This document shows positions 1 through 9,044 of a DNA stretch of 64,000 bases, in pieces. The notes beneath the pieces are model-generated. The model saw only the letters and a program-made list of their open reading frames with translations, was not told where the DNA came from and ran no database searches. Origin of the DNA: Petasospora fabianii (Eukaryota > Ascomycota > Saccharomycetes > Phaffomycetales > Wickerhamomycetaceae); NCBI GenBank assembly GCA_022641835.1, contig CP048724.1, forward strand, positions 1 to 64,000, given 5' to 3'. The position numbers and the translations under genes were made by a program. The first letter of the stretch is position 1, and each line of letters starts with the position of its first letter.

Positions 1-211
1 GCTTATCATGATATAATGATTACTAGTGGCATAGTATCTTTTTTCCATCTATGCGTGTTACCATAGGTAAAGGCTTAGTTTTTAATAAGGTCATTTTATG
101 ACTTTTGAAGCCAGCGATATAAATATAGGCTGAAAAAAATAGCTACTGATTAATGTAAAGGATACTGTCAAAACGTCAACTATTTTTAATTACATTAATT
201 CAATTCGAAAA

Positions 212-2905
212 TCATGGTTCTGGGTAATGTCCTTTTTCGGGGCCGAAGTATCCACGAGCTGTATCTGTGATATCCTTGAGAGTCTTTTGACCATGGCCTC
301 CTTCAATACCAGTTGACATAACCGTATTACCCCACCAATTTAACTTCTTGGAGTGATACTGCACAGCAAAGAAGATAATGACTGCAGAGAAAGCAACACC
401 TGCGTCTAAACCAGCGGACAAGACATAGTTGTACTTTTCAAACCAAGCAAGATACCTCTTTCTGATATACCACATGAACGTTAGGGACAGGTAGACACCT
501 GGCGTGACATATGACAAGTTGTAAGGGGCATAAACGTTGATGATACCAATAAGGAACAACGTTGGCTCAAAGTGTCTGAAATATTGGTACCACTTCTGCT
601 TCACACAGAAAACGCTAAGCGCAATGAATAGCAAAGCAGCAAGGAAACCGACAAGGAAACACCATTGCATCTCGGGATATATACCTGAAAACACTAGCTT
701 AGGTCCAATAACACCCCAGAACACAGAGGAGGAGTAATAAGTTCTGACACCTGGACAAGTAAACTTCTCAGCCTGACCAGCCTCACAGAAGTTCTCAATG
801 TTGACGAGAGACCAGTTCAACACGCCAAGTGTAACAAATGCCTGTATCAAAGTACCAATAATCTGTGCCCTGAAGACGGCTCTTGGTGGGATCTTGGAGT
901 AGTGACCAATTTTCAAAGTGGATAAGAATGTATCAGCCTGACTATCAATATTATATCCATAAGCCTTTAAAGTCATGAGAGCAACACCGTTTCCTTGGAG
1001 AGCATAACCAACAATTAACTCGACTAGAACATTGAGGCCCACATGTGCACCTGTGACAGCGTACAGCACCGAAAATGGGATCAAAAAGGCAAAGTTTATA
1101 GCGACAACGAAGACCAAACCCCAAACCGGTGTCTTAGTCTGTGGATAGAGCTCAACACATAGAACTGCAAGAACAAACGAAATGACAAGAATAACCATGT
1201 AGTACCAGTCAGGAACCTCCTTGTACTTCATCATCATCTTGGAATGAGCATCGTTGAATCCAGAGTATGATTTTGGGTCAGTGAAAAGCACCTTCTTGAA
1301 TGAGAATCCCTGAAAAAGTTCCTTTGCTTCGGAAAACATCATCTTGAATGCCCTCTTGATCGTACTCCACTCCTTGAAAGAGTTGTAAAAGAAGGTCAGA
1401 GGATACACAGCGAAGGATGATCCGTACATCAACAAGTTGGCAGCAGAGTAGAAGGGTGGTGAATAGTTTTGATACTTTTCAAGGTCCATCAGTCCGTCAG
1501 TCAAAATTTCAGTAACCTGATACTTTTCTCCAGTGTTGGTGAAGATGCTGTTAGAGTTGATAGGAAGGTAAGCGGACCATTTGGTGTTGGTGTAGTATAA
1601 GCCAATGATGATGAAAAATCCAACGATTATACCAAAGAATTCGTTAAGAACTGTGTTTACTGGAGTCGCAAGTGGCTTGAATGCGAACGAGGCGACGTTC
1701 CAATCAAAGGTAGTGATCGGGTTTAGACCTAGTCCGGACTTTGAGCCCGTGACCATGGCAAGATTGAAGTTATTTGGTGCAATCCAGTTTATCCAATTGA
1801 AAGTTGAAAGTGCTTGGAACAAGTAATCTGGAATCCAGAAATAGCAAAACATACCACCAAAGACAGCCCAGAAGAAGTTATATCTGGTAATCTTCCATCC
1901 ATGGATAGACTCCTTTCTCTCTGGTTTGAGCAAAGCTCTGTTCAGAGCCAAAGTTGGAAGCATAGTTGGCCACACTGCACGAGATGGATAGATAACAAAT
2001 TTTCTCATGATACCAGCAAATGATAAACCGAGGCACTGAGAGGATAACACAAGCAAAATCTGAAAGCCAAAGTCTACCCAATCATTCTTGTAGTAATTTT
2101 TCTGGGCAATAATGTTAGCAACAACGTAGATGGTGCTTCCTGAAACACCAGTGAGAAGAGTGGCAAACATCTGCTCCTTGTAAGAATATGGTCCGGGGTT
2201 GAGAGGAAGCTTCTTTCCACCAAACCATGGTATGTTGACGTTTGGCATAATAACTTCCCAGGCCTTACCGCAAGGATAGAGCAGCACAGAGACCACAGAC
2301 GAGTAGAGCTTGATTGACGGTTGTCTGTGGGAGAAGAACTCGTTTATACCAGAAGCAATGATGACCCAGATGATTGCCAGCGTATAGGATCTTATGGTTT
2401 CACATGGCTCATCTGGATCGTTGTAGACATCAGTGACAGCACGGACTTCAGGATAGACAGAGTGGAAGTGAAACAATGTCGCCAGCAATCTAGCCTTGAA
2501 GTTGAATGTTGAGTCTTCAATGCTAAGCTCACCTTGGACAACTTGGTTGATGAACGTCCACGTCTTTGTTGGAAAGTTAACATCTTCATCGTGGTTAAGT
2601 ATGGTATCTTTGAAGATTTGCATAGTATGGTCGTTAGTCATTTTCAAGAGCTTGTCCAGAATGTAGAGAAGATCGGGTGTCAGATGATCCTTTTCGTCAA
2701 GGGTGGAACCGTGACCAGTCTGTTCGTAAAGGTATTCGATGGAGTTTGAGTCAAGCGAGCGGTAGTATTCCTTGACGACATCCTCATCCCACACCGGGAT
2801 TCCAACTTCACCAAAGTCGTCGTGAGACACAGCATCTTGGAGCGAGTTCACGCTGGAGGTGACATCCTCCTTTAGCGGTATCGGCTCCAGTTTTTCCCTA
2901 GACAT
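212..2905 (-). CDS. OPT-family oligopeptide transporter
   Basis: An 897-residue polytopic membrane protein of the OPT (oligopeptide transporter) family. Family members import small peptides or glutathione, usually with protons, across the plasma membrane, and some Opt2-like members act in lipid asymmetry or vacuole/peroxisome functions. About 170 hydrophilic, acidic residues precede many hydrophobic segments. The NPGPYSYKEQM segment near residue 235 corresponds to the OPT signature (NPGPFN-KEH type), and a GLGLNP-TTFDWN stretch lies near residue 395. The length is close to that of yeast Opt1/Opt2 (about 800-880 aa). The start is the first Met of the frame, 73-80 bp from a TATAAAAC box. The substrate cannot be told from sequence. 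The gene is divergent from the arrestin gene across a 1.6-kb spacer. Confidence 0.92.
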   Translation of the reverse strand: MSREKLEPIPLKEDVTSSVNSLQDAVSHDDFGEVGIPVWDEDVVKEYYRSLDSNSIEYLYEQTGHGSTLDEKDHLTPDLLYILDKLLKMTNDHTMQIFKDTILNHDEDVNFPTKTWTFINQVVQGELSIEDSTFNFKARLLATLFHFHSVYPEVRAVTDVYNDPDEPCETIRSYTLAIIWVIIASGINEFFSHRQPSIKLYSSVVSVLLYPCGKAWEVIMPNVNIPWFGGKKLPLNPGPYSYKEQMFATLLTGVSGSTIYVVANIIAQKNYYKNDWVDFGFQILLVLSSQCLGLSFAGIMRKFVIYPSRAVWPTMLPTLALNRALLKPERKESIHGWKITRYNFFWAVFGGMFCYFWIPDYLFQALSTFNWINWIAPNNFNLAMVTGSKSGLGLNPITTFDWNVASFAFKPLATPVNTVLNEFFGIIVGFFIIIGLYYTNTKWSAYLPINSNSIFTNTGEKYQVTEILTDGLMDLEKYQNYSPPFYSAANLLMYGSSFAVYPLTFFYNSFKEWSTIKRAFKMMFSEAKELFQGFSFKKVLFTDPKSYSGFNDAHSKMMMKYKEVPDWYYMVILVISFVLAVLCVELYPQTKTPVWGLVFVVAINFAFLIPFSVLYAVTGAHVGLNVLVELIVGYALQGNGVALMTLKAYGYNIDSQADTFLSTLKIGHYSKIPPRAVFRAQIIGTLIQAFVTLGVLNWSLVNIENFCEAGQAEKFTCPGVRTYYSSSVFWGVIGPKLVFSGIYPEMQWCFLVGFLAALLFIALSVFCVKQKWYQYFRHFEPTLFLIGIINVYAPYNLSYVTPGVYLSLTFMWYIRKRYLAWFEKYNYVLSAGLDAGVAFSAVIIFFAVQYHSKKLNWWGNTVMSTGIEGGHGQKTLKDITDTARGYFGPEKGHYPEP

Positions 2906-2977
2906 TGGTTTATTGGTAACCGTGTATCTTCAGACTGGAGAAGTTGGATCCGGGTCTCGGGCGTGGACGTTTCAATA

Positions 2978-2985
2978 GTTTTATA
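2978..2985 (-). promoter_or_regulatory. Candidate TATA box of the OPT transporter gene
   Basis: TATAAAAC read on the minus strand, 73-80 bp before the transporter ATG, which is a usual TATA distance for a regulated yeast gene. Confidence 0.45.
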
Positions 2986-4378
2986 TGTAGCATCGAGCGT
3001 TATCGACAACGGGTAGCACGCAGTGCCAGTGCCAAATGTGTGCATGATCACGCTATCAGGAGCCACATTTTTGAGGGCTTGAACATCAATTTAACCGTAT
3101 CAAAGAGACGAGACTGTTCGCTAATACATGTCATGTTCTGCTTCCGTAGAGGGATGATGAACCTGATAGTTCTTTTCTGAAGAAGGTGGGATCGAGTAGC
3201 TCAGCTGTAGAACCACCTACAGCAAAAGCTTTTATGATGAAAGTGTGGCTCATCGGAGTGACCATGGGTAAAATGTGTCATATCTGCTGTCACAGGTGCT
3301 TTACGAGCTCTTTGTGGTGCATTCCCAATGAACATAGGCTTGTTTTCAGATGATCTCAAAAACAGATCCCGGCCATGAGCCTAAGATAATATAAGATGTC
3401 ATAAGAGGGGTTGTGGAAAGCCACAAAAGATTGAATCTGCGACGACTTACGCTTGAGCCGTATAGAGTCAATATTGACGCCGGGCGTTGCGTTTTGAAGT
3501 GCCGCAGAGACCTGCGGCCAACGGCGCCCAGCTTTTTTTACGTGTGTTTTCTCCGACCGAAAGTCCGACATCTCGAGCCCAGCGGTCCAGGGTTCATCCC
3601 GAAAAGAGTTCACAGATCCATGTTACAGACCTCACTAGCCCTGAAGACTCTGTTTCGTAAATAGTAGAGCCCGTGGCCACTCACTTACTAACAAAAATGC
3701 CAATAGACCGTTCTCATTGCAGCTATCAGCTGTCGCTATATTCTCTAGTAGAGACCACCGGAGCCCACCAACTCATTCGAACCATCTCTCAGCTTCACTT
3801 ACACTGCTACCCAGTCAGAGAAGAAATATATCATAATTATGCTAGGCTCCCTGCGGTTGAAGAGTAGAAACCATGCTCCCTTGGGGACCTTGTTCAAATG
3901 TCATGACCATGACTCCAGGGATATGTAAGTTGAAAAGCTCAGATGCATAGCACCCTAGAACCTTGAACCTTGACCAATATACACAGAAGGAATATCACTA
4001 GTGGAATTGTGTAGTCTAGCAACACTAGTCTTTCCCTCATGCACAGAGGCACTAGGGGATGACCATATTGGTGGATTCTACAGAGCCAACAGAGATCAGC
4101 AAAGAGATCTGAAGACTTATATTTCTAATATCTTTGTAATCCCATTGCTTTAATTGTCATTGCTAATGCTACATAAGAAATTAAATAAAAATTAGAAGTT
4201 AAAAAATGCAAACTAGCTAATTAGGTAAACTTCAATCAATTGTTAGTACTGATCCTCCCCTTGCCTATAGCTTCTGATAGATGAGAGCTCTTTTGATTAC
4301 AAATAATTTATTGTTTCGTACTTGAGAGATGATAAATAGCTTCATTTAGCAGCACCGATAAGTAAATGGCGTAGTAGT

Positions 4379-4406
4379 CACGTGCATATCACGTGCGTAA
4401 TACGTG
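4379..4406. promoter_or_regulatory. Three E-box-type sites at 11-bp spacing
   Basis: CACGTG at 4379-4384, CACGTG at 4390-4395 and TACGTG at 4401-4406, with starts exactly 11 bp apart. The CACGTG core is bound by bHLH factors such as Cbf1, Pho4, Tye7 or Ino2/4. The array is about 130-160 bp upstream of the arrestin ATG. Confidence 0.6.
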
Positions 4407-4537
4407 CCAAGAGCCCCTCGCTCGAGCGGCCAAGTTGGCGATGGAGCCCATAAAAGCTGATCCAACAGCGGTGCTGACGGACGTATTGAAGCACATTTCC
4501 CGCCAAACTCCACGGGGGAAGTACGCGTGGGAGTAAA

Positions 4538-6043
4538 ATGTTCGGCTTAGGAAAGACAACGTCGTCGACTCAGCCGTCTTACTTTGATATCCGCATAAAG
4601 TCGACCTACAAGAACCTCGTGATCGTCAGAGGCTCTCATTACGATTCGCCCTCCGTCATCGTCAATGGAGACATCGTGTTCTCGCTCCCCTCAGAGGTCA
4701 CAGTAAAGAGGATTGGACTCCGTCTCACAGGAAGGTATAAACTCGACTTTCTGGAGGTTCTCTCGCAGGACAACACTACAGTGTCTAACCCGGTTAAGGA
4801 GGAGAAGATTGTGTTTGATATTGTATGGGACAATCTGCTGCTCAGTCCTGATGGAATCATCGTGAAGGGGTGTTCCTCATCTGAAGAGAGTTCAACACCA
4901 TCTACTCAGTCCACAGGTCCTTCCATTGCTGCCCGCAGACTGATTAGAACAAACTCTCCAATGCAACTTCAACTCCCAGAAAAGGGTGTATCGGGTACGC
5001 CTTTCCAAAACCTCTCCACACCTAATGGGACATCATTCAATCTCCCCGGTGGAAATTATGAGCTTCCATTCAGGTGCATTCTTCCAGGAGATGTCCCAGA
5101 AACAGTTGAGGGCCTGCTGGCAGGCTCGATTCTATACAAGTTTGAAGCACTCATCGACCGTGGATCGTTCAAGACACCATGGACCAAGTACCGGTACTTT
5201 AGAATTCTTCGTACTTTGTCTAGTGATAACTTCTCGCTCTCCGAGACCATTTCCATTGGAAAGAGTTGGCCAAACAAAGTGCAGTATGAAGTGAGCATAC
5301 CATCGAGGGCAGTGCCTATTGGTGGTGTAACGCCGATAAATATCTTATTGGTACCATTATGCAAAGGTATGAAACTTGGAAGAATCAGGGCCCAGCTGAT
5401 TCAGTATTACGCGTTCAAGGGAGCTGCAGGTGAGGTTTATGATGACGAACAAATTGTTTTGGACTGCACTATGGAGCAAATGGAGAACACTCTGCTCGAT
5501 GACAAGATTTCAATTGACTCATACATCAAGGTACCATCAAATCTGAAGAAAGTTACACAGGATTGTGATTTCAAAGACGACATGATCAAGGTACGACACA
5601 AACTAAAGCTACAGATTAATCTACTGAATGCAGGAGGTCACATAAGTGAGCTCCGTGCCAACTTGCCAATCACGCTGTTCATCTCGCCAAATGTGGAAAT
5701 GACAGGGCGCACCATTGTAATGGACAAGCACGGCAAGATTCACTTTAGAAGGGAAGAGGAGAAGCTTTTCGACAGTAACGGTGTGGTGATGCAGAGACAC
5801 GACGCTCTGATGAACAGGGACTCTGCAGCACCGCCGAACTACGAGGAGCATGTGTTTGACAAGATGGTTTTCACTGACCTGCAGAATGAAGGGGCCAACG
5901 ACGACTACAACCTTACGAGACCAACACCCGCTGAGCACATTGGTACAAGGAGAATAATATCTGTGTCGGCAGATGTGCCATCGTACCACGAGGCGGTAGA
6001 GAGTACGAATCCAGTGGAGGAGCTGACGCCTGCTTACAATTAG
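4538..6043 (+). CDS. ROD1: Alpha-arrestin, ROD1/ROG3 type ubiquitin-ligase adaptor
   Basis: A 501-residue alpha-arrestin (ART family) adaptor. In yeast Rod1/Rog3 recruit the HECT ligase Rsp5 to plasma-membrane transporters (hexose, lactate) and to the pheromone receptor, triggering endocytosis. The N-terminal FDIRIKSTYKN start, a central PFRCILPGDVPETVEG segment, the RHKLKLQINLLN block and SELRANLPITLFISP match the arrestin N/C domains of Rod1/Rog3. The PPNYEEHVFDKM motif near residue 431 is the PPxY site expected to bind the Rsp5 WW domains, and VPSY near the C-terminus is a weaker second one. The protein is shorter than S. cerevisiae Rod1 (837 aa), ending soon after the first PY motif like a compact Rog3. 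The paralogue (ROD1 versus ROG3) cannot be resolved. It is followed by RGT1 on the same strand. Confidence 0.88.
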   Translation: MFGLGKTTSSTQPSYFDIRIKSTYKNLVIVRGSHYDSPSVIVNGDIVFSLPSEVTVKRIGLRLTGRYKLDFLEVLSQDNTTVSNPVKEEKIVFDIVWDNLLLSPDGIIVKGCSSSEESSTPSTQSTGPSIAARRLIRTNSPMQLQLPEKGVSGTPFQNLSTPNGTSFNLPGGNYELPFRCILPGDVPETVEGLLAGSILYKFEALIDRGSFKTPWTKYRYFRILRTLSSDNFSLSETISIGKSWPNKVQYEVSIPSRAVPIGGVTPINILLVPLCKGMKLGRIRAQLIQYYAFKGAAGEVYDDEQIVLDCTMEQMENTLLDDKISIDSYIKVPSNLKKVTQDCDFKDDMIKVRHKLKLQINLLNAGGHISELRANLPITLFISPNVEMTGRTIVMDKHGKIHFRREEEKLFDSNGVVMQRHDALMNRDSAAPPNYEEHVFDKMVFTDLQNEGANDDYNLTRPTPAEHIGTRRIISVSADVPSYHEAVESTNPVEELTPAYN

Positions 6044-6623
6044 TAGAATAGAGAGAATAAACGCAGAATAGACTTGCACGCGGTGCCGACTCAGGGCGCT
6101 ATGGGCCCCGTCTGTCGAATTGTGGGGTGTGCGTCGTAGAAGTTGTTCCGAAGATTTTTCCGGGTCGCCGGGAGGCGGGGGAGAGTGCCAAAAGGAAAAG
6201 TTGCGACGTCGCGCTGGCATTGGAATACTCGGAAGGATATTCGTCGGGCTGATGACATAGCTATGAATAATACTTGGAACGAGCCTAGCTTGAGCCGTTC
6301 CCTTCCCTGTGGGCCCGGTGTTTGAGACATCTCCGTTGGAGGTTGCGCTGCGTAGAGCGTATAGACCTCAACCTTATTGTCTGGACGAGGCATCCCCGGC
6401 TTGATCCCCCACCGGCGTTCAACCTGGCAGCTGCCCTTGTCGCTGCGTAGTCGCGACAACTTTGACTTTGACTCCCGGATTCCTCCGGGGTGACCTTTCC
6501 GCTCCCCCAGCCGGTTACATATGTGAGTGAGAAAAACGTCCCCAGAAATCGAACTTTACAAAATAACCTGCTTTTGGTATTTCAATCCTATAGTATCTGG
6601 CCGGCCCGTTCACTCCCCGAAGT
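6044..6623 (+). other. Intergenic, RGT1 upstream region
   Basis: 580 bp between the arrestin stop and the RGT1 ATG. It is unusually GC-rich for a yeast spacer, with several CGG/CCG triplets around 6150-6190 and 6475-6490, of the kind read by Zn2Cys6 factors. Minus-strand open frames here are tolerated by the base composition and show no domain. No RNA gene was seen. Confidence 0.5.
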
Positions 6624-8696
6624 ATGTCCTCCATTGCACACATGCTTGCCTCCACGGCAGAAGCAATCTCCCCGACTGCCAGCGAGCAGCACACCTCTGA
6701 GACGGTAGCGACCCACCCTCCACCACAGGAAAACGTCCCACAGCGCAAGCGTTCCAAAGTATCTAGAGCGTGTGACGAATGTCGAAGAAAAAAGGTTCGA
6801 TGCGATGCTGCACTGGACTCATCCTCCACCAGCGTTGTCAAACCTTGCACAAATTGTACCAGGAACAATGAGACATGCTCTTTCGAAAGGGTCCCCTTGA
6901 AGAGAGGTCCCTCCAAGGGATACGTTCGCAGTGACCCTGTTTCCGATGCCATTGCTGAGAGATCAAGAGCATCGAGCTTCCAACAACAGGGAATCGTACT
7001 ACCTCCTCTCACATCACTCACAAGAAATTCGGAATCACAACCCAACTCGCCTAGAAACTCCATTGGCATGGGCGAGACGGGTACAGTCAACAGCACGTCT
7101 AACCCACCTGGTACAGTCCCACCACCAGCCACCGCCAATGCGGCTGCTGCCGCCATTCCAACAGGCATGTTTTGGAAAGTGCCCTATCAAGGTTCATTCG
7201 AAAGACGTGGATCCATAGACTCCCTAAACTCTTCGTCCACACATGGTGGGGGATACAGAATCAATTACGAGTCTTCTGTGATTTCGGACTCAGACGATGA
7301 CCAAGCATTCCACAGACGGAGTCGGTCCAACTCAAGCAATCTTCAAATCCCTGTTTCACCATCTCTTTCAATTGGATCCCTTCGTACATTAAATTCGGGA
7401 ATTGCCAAAATGATGACCCTTGATCCTCAACTCGTTGACGTTTATTACCAACTCCTACATCCGACTTTCCCAATTCTTCCTCTCAATAAGGCATCACTAT
7501 CAAACCTTCTCGCCATTCCTCCATCACCCAATTCAGATGTCTCAGAAACCACTGCTTCAGTAGTGCAACTGTTCTACTTTTCACTGGAAGCTCTTGTGTC
7601 CACCGCCTCGAGGTCTTCATCACGAAATGACGATATTCACAACTTGTTTTCCAGCATCTTCCGCATGTTCGCTAAGGTTTTACCATCACATATCTATTCT
7701 CAAAATGTTATCATTCTCATATGCTCCTCGCTGGTGCTATTGTGCTACACAGTGACACTTCAAGGCTCCTCCACAGATGTGAACCTTTCCTCATCGGTTG
7801 CTGTATTCAACAGACAAAAGTTCTTCAAGCTTTTTTGGGATAAGTCACAACCAGTCACAAACAACAACTATGACGATTATAGCTCGCTCATGAAGAGATT
7901 GTACATACAACTCCTGATTCTAGACTCGATTCAAAGCTTGTCATTCGGCTTGCCGAAGTGCATGAACTTTGAAGTTGATGTCTCCATTGTCGATTCGTTG
8001 TTCCCAAACTTTGCTAATTTTGATCTCACAAAGAACAATATGAAACTTGGATTACTCTTAACAAAGATTTGTGAATCCAGAGACTTTACCAAACCATACG
8101 CACTAGCTAGCTGTCCCAAGATTAATCCTATTGGCAAGAACGTGGACCAGGATGGCATCACATGGGCCTTTTGGGACGTAATTCTGTGTCGGTACGAGTT
8201 TGTCAACTTCCTCGATGAATTATCAAAGGAGAAAAACTTGGATGAAGAGACTCTTTCAGATTATCAACTGAAATGTTCGAGATTAGTGAAGAAGCTACTT
8301 GGTGCATTAAGTATACTGCTTTCAAGCATCAAGAACTACACAAACTCGATCGATACCAACTTGCTGGTCTCACCCTACCTTCCGATGATCTTTAAACAGA
8401 GCATCAAGTTGTTGAATCTGAGTAACATAGTGATCAACTCACTACAAACTAATAAGGACTTGATCTCAAGACTTTCTAAGCTCCTGAACGATGTCATTTC
8501 TCTGACAAACTATTTGAGTCTTGTCAAACCATTCAAGAATGATGAGTTGAATAACCATCTCAAGTTTGATTTCAGATCTCAACATCTGGCATGGTTCGAG
8601 GCGGAGGAGGTTGAACAAGACGCAACACATTGGCTAGGTTTGATGAAAGATATTGATGGATTCCTACGTGGTGATGATTATGACGGGTGGTTTTAA
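6624..8696 (+). CDS. RGT1: Zn2Cys6 glucose-responsive regulator, Rgt1 type
   Basis: A 690-residue zinc-cluster transcription factor. Rgt1 represses hexose-transporter genes in the absence of glucose together with Std1/Mth1 and Cyc8-Tup1. The six cysteines are C50, C53, C60, C75, C78 and C85. They are followed directly by FERVPLKRGPSKGY, the linker hallmark of Rgt1 and its paralogue Eds1. The third-to-fourth cysteine loop is 14 residues (Ser-rich), longer than in most Zn2Cys6 factors. A Ser/Asn/Pro-rich stretch (about 110-250) carries probable phosphosites (SRNSE, RRSRSNSS), in keeping with glucose-dependent phosphorylation of Rgt1. The second half is helical, as in the fungal-specific middle homology region. 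It is shorter than S. cerevisiae Rgt1 (1170 aa). The start was chosen as the first in-frame Met upstream of the zinc cluster. Confidence 0.88.
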   Translation: MSSIAHMLASTAEAISPTASEQHTSETVATHPPPQENVPQRKRSKVSRACDECRRKKVRCDAALDSSSTSVVKPCTNCTRNNETCSFERVPLKRGPSKGYVRSDPVSDAIAERSRASSFQQQGIVLPPLTSLTRNSESQPNSPRNSIGMGETGTVNSTSNPPGTVPPPATANAAAAAIPTGMFWKVPYQGSFERRGSIDSLNSSSTHGGGYRINYESSVISDSDDDQAFHRRSRSNSSNLQIPVSPSLSIGSLRTLNSGIAKMMTLDPQLVDVYYQLLHPTFPILPLNKASLSNLLAIPPSPNSDVSETTASVVQLFYFSLEALVSTASRSSSRNDDIHNLFSSIFRMFAKVLPSHIYSQNVIILICSSLVLLCYTVTLQGSSTDVNLSSSVAVFNRQKFFKLFWDKSQPVTNNNYDDYSSLMKRLYIQLLILDSIQSLSFGLPKCMNFEVDVSIVDSLFPNFANFDLTKNNMKLGLLLTKICESRDFTKPYALASCPKINPIGKNVDQDGITWAFWDVILCRYEFVNFLDELSKEKNLDEETLSDYQLKCSRLVKKLLGALSILLSSIKNYTNSIDTNLLVSPYLPMIFKQSIKLLNLSNIVINSLQTNKDLISRLSKLLNDVISLTNYLSLVKPFKNDELNNHLKFDFRSQHLAWFEAEEVEQDATHWLGLMKDIDGFLRGDDYDGWF

Positions 8697-9044
8697 ACTC
8701 ATACTTCTTAAGCTAATCGCATGACACGACCAGCACTAGAAATAAAAGACCCAATATGCAATAATATTAAAGGAACAGATGTAGAGCACAGAAAAAACTA
8801 AGGTAGTTTGAAAAAAAAGACGATGGACGTATTCATCTGCATGTCGTCATCCACCGTTCATGCCATATGTTTGTGAGTTTGTAGAGTATGTGCGACATTG
8901 CAAAGCCCCTTGGATATGCGTAGTTGTCAAAAGCCCCAACTAAAGGAAACGCCTCGATGAAGTAGTTGCATGGGTTTGATTGAGGGTAATCGTTATGTGT
9001 GACCATTTGTTTTGTTGTTGTAAATACGGTGCATGAGCGCGTCC
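8697..9044. other. Convergent intergenic region RGT1/HAL3
   Basis: A 348-bp tail-to-tail spacer containing the 3' ends of RGT1 (plus) and the decarboxylase gene (minus). AATAAAAG near 8740 and A-rich runs near 8790-8818 fit 3'-end formation signals. No gene was seen. Confidence 0.5.

Larger units (their letters stand above)
2906..4537. other. 1.6-kb divergent intergenic region
   Basis: Shared upstream region of the OPT transporter (minus) and the ROD1-like arrestin (plus). The short open frames inside look random: low-quality composition and no recognisable domains. It holds a TATA box on the OPT side. On the arrestin side it holds a trio of E-boxes at 4379-4406, a CCCCT (STRE-like) motif near 4414 and CATAAAAG near 4449. 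The middle part (about 4100-4340) is AT-rich. I saw no tRNA or repeat element in it. Confidence 0.6.

Noticed and set aside
3190-3230. TAGCTCAGCTG resembling a tRNA A box
   Set aside because: No B box or cloverleaf downstream at the needed distance.
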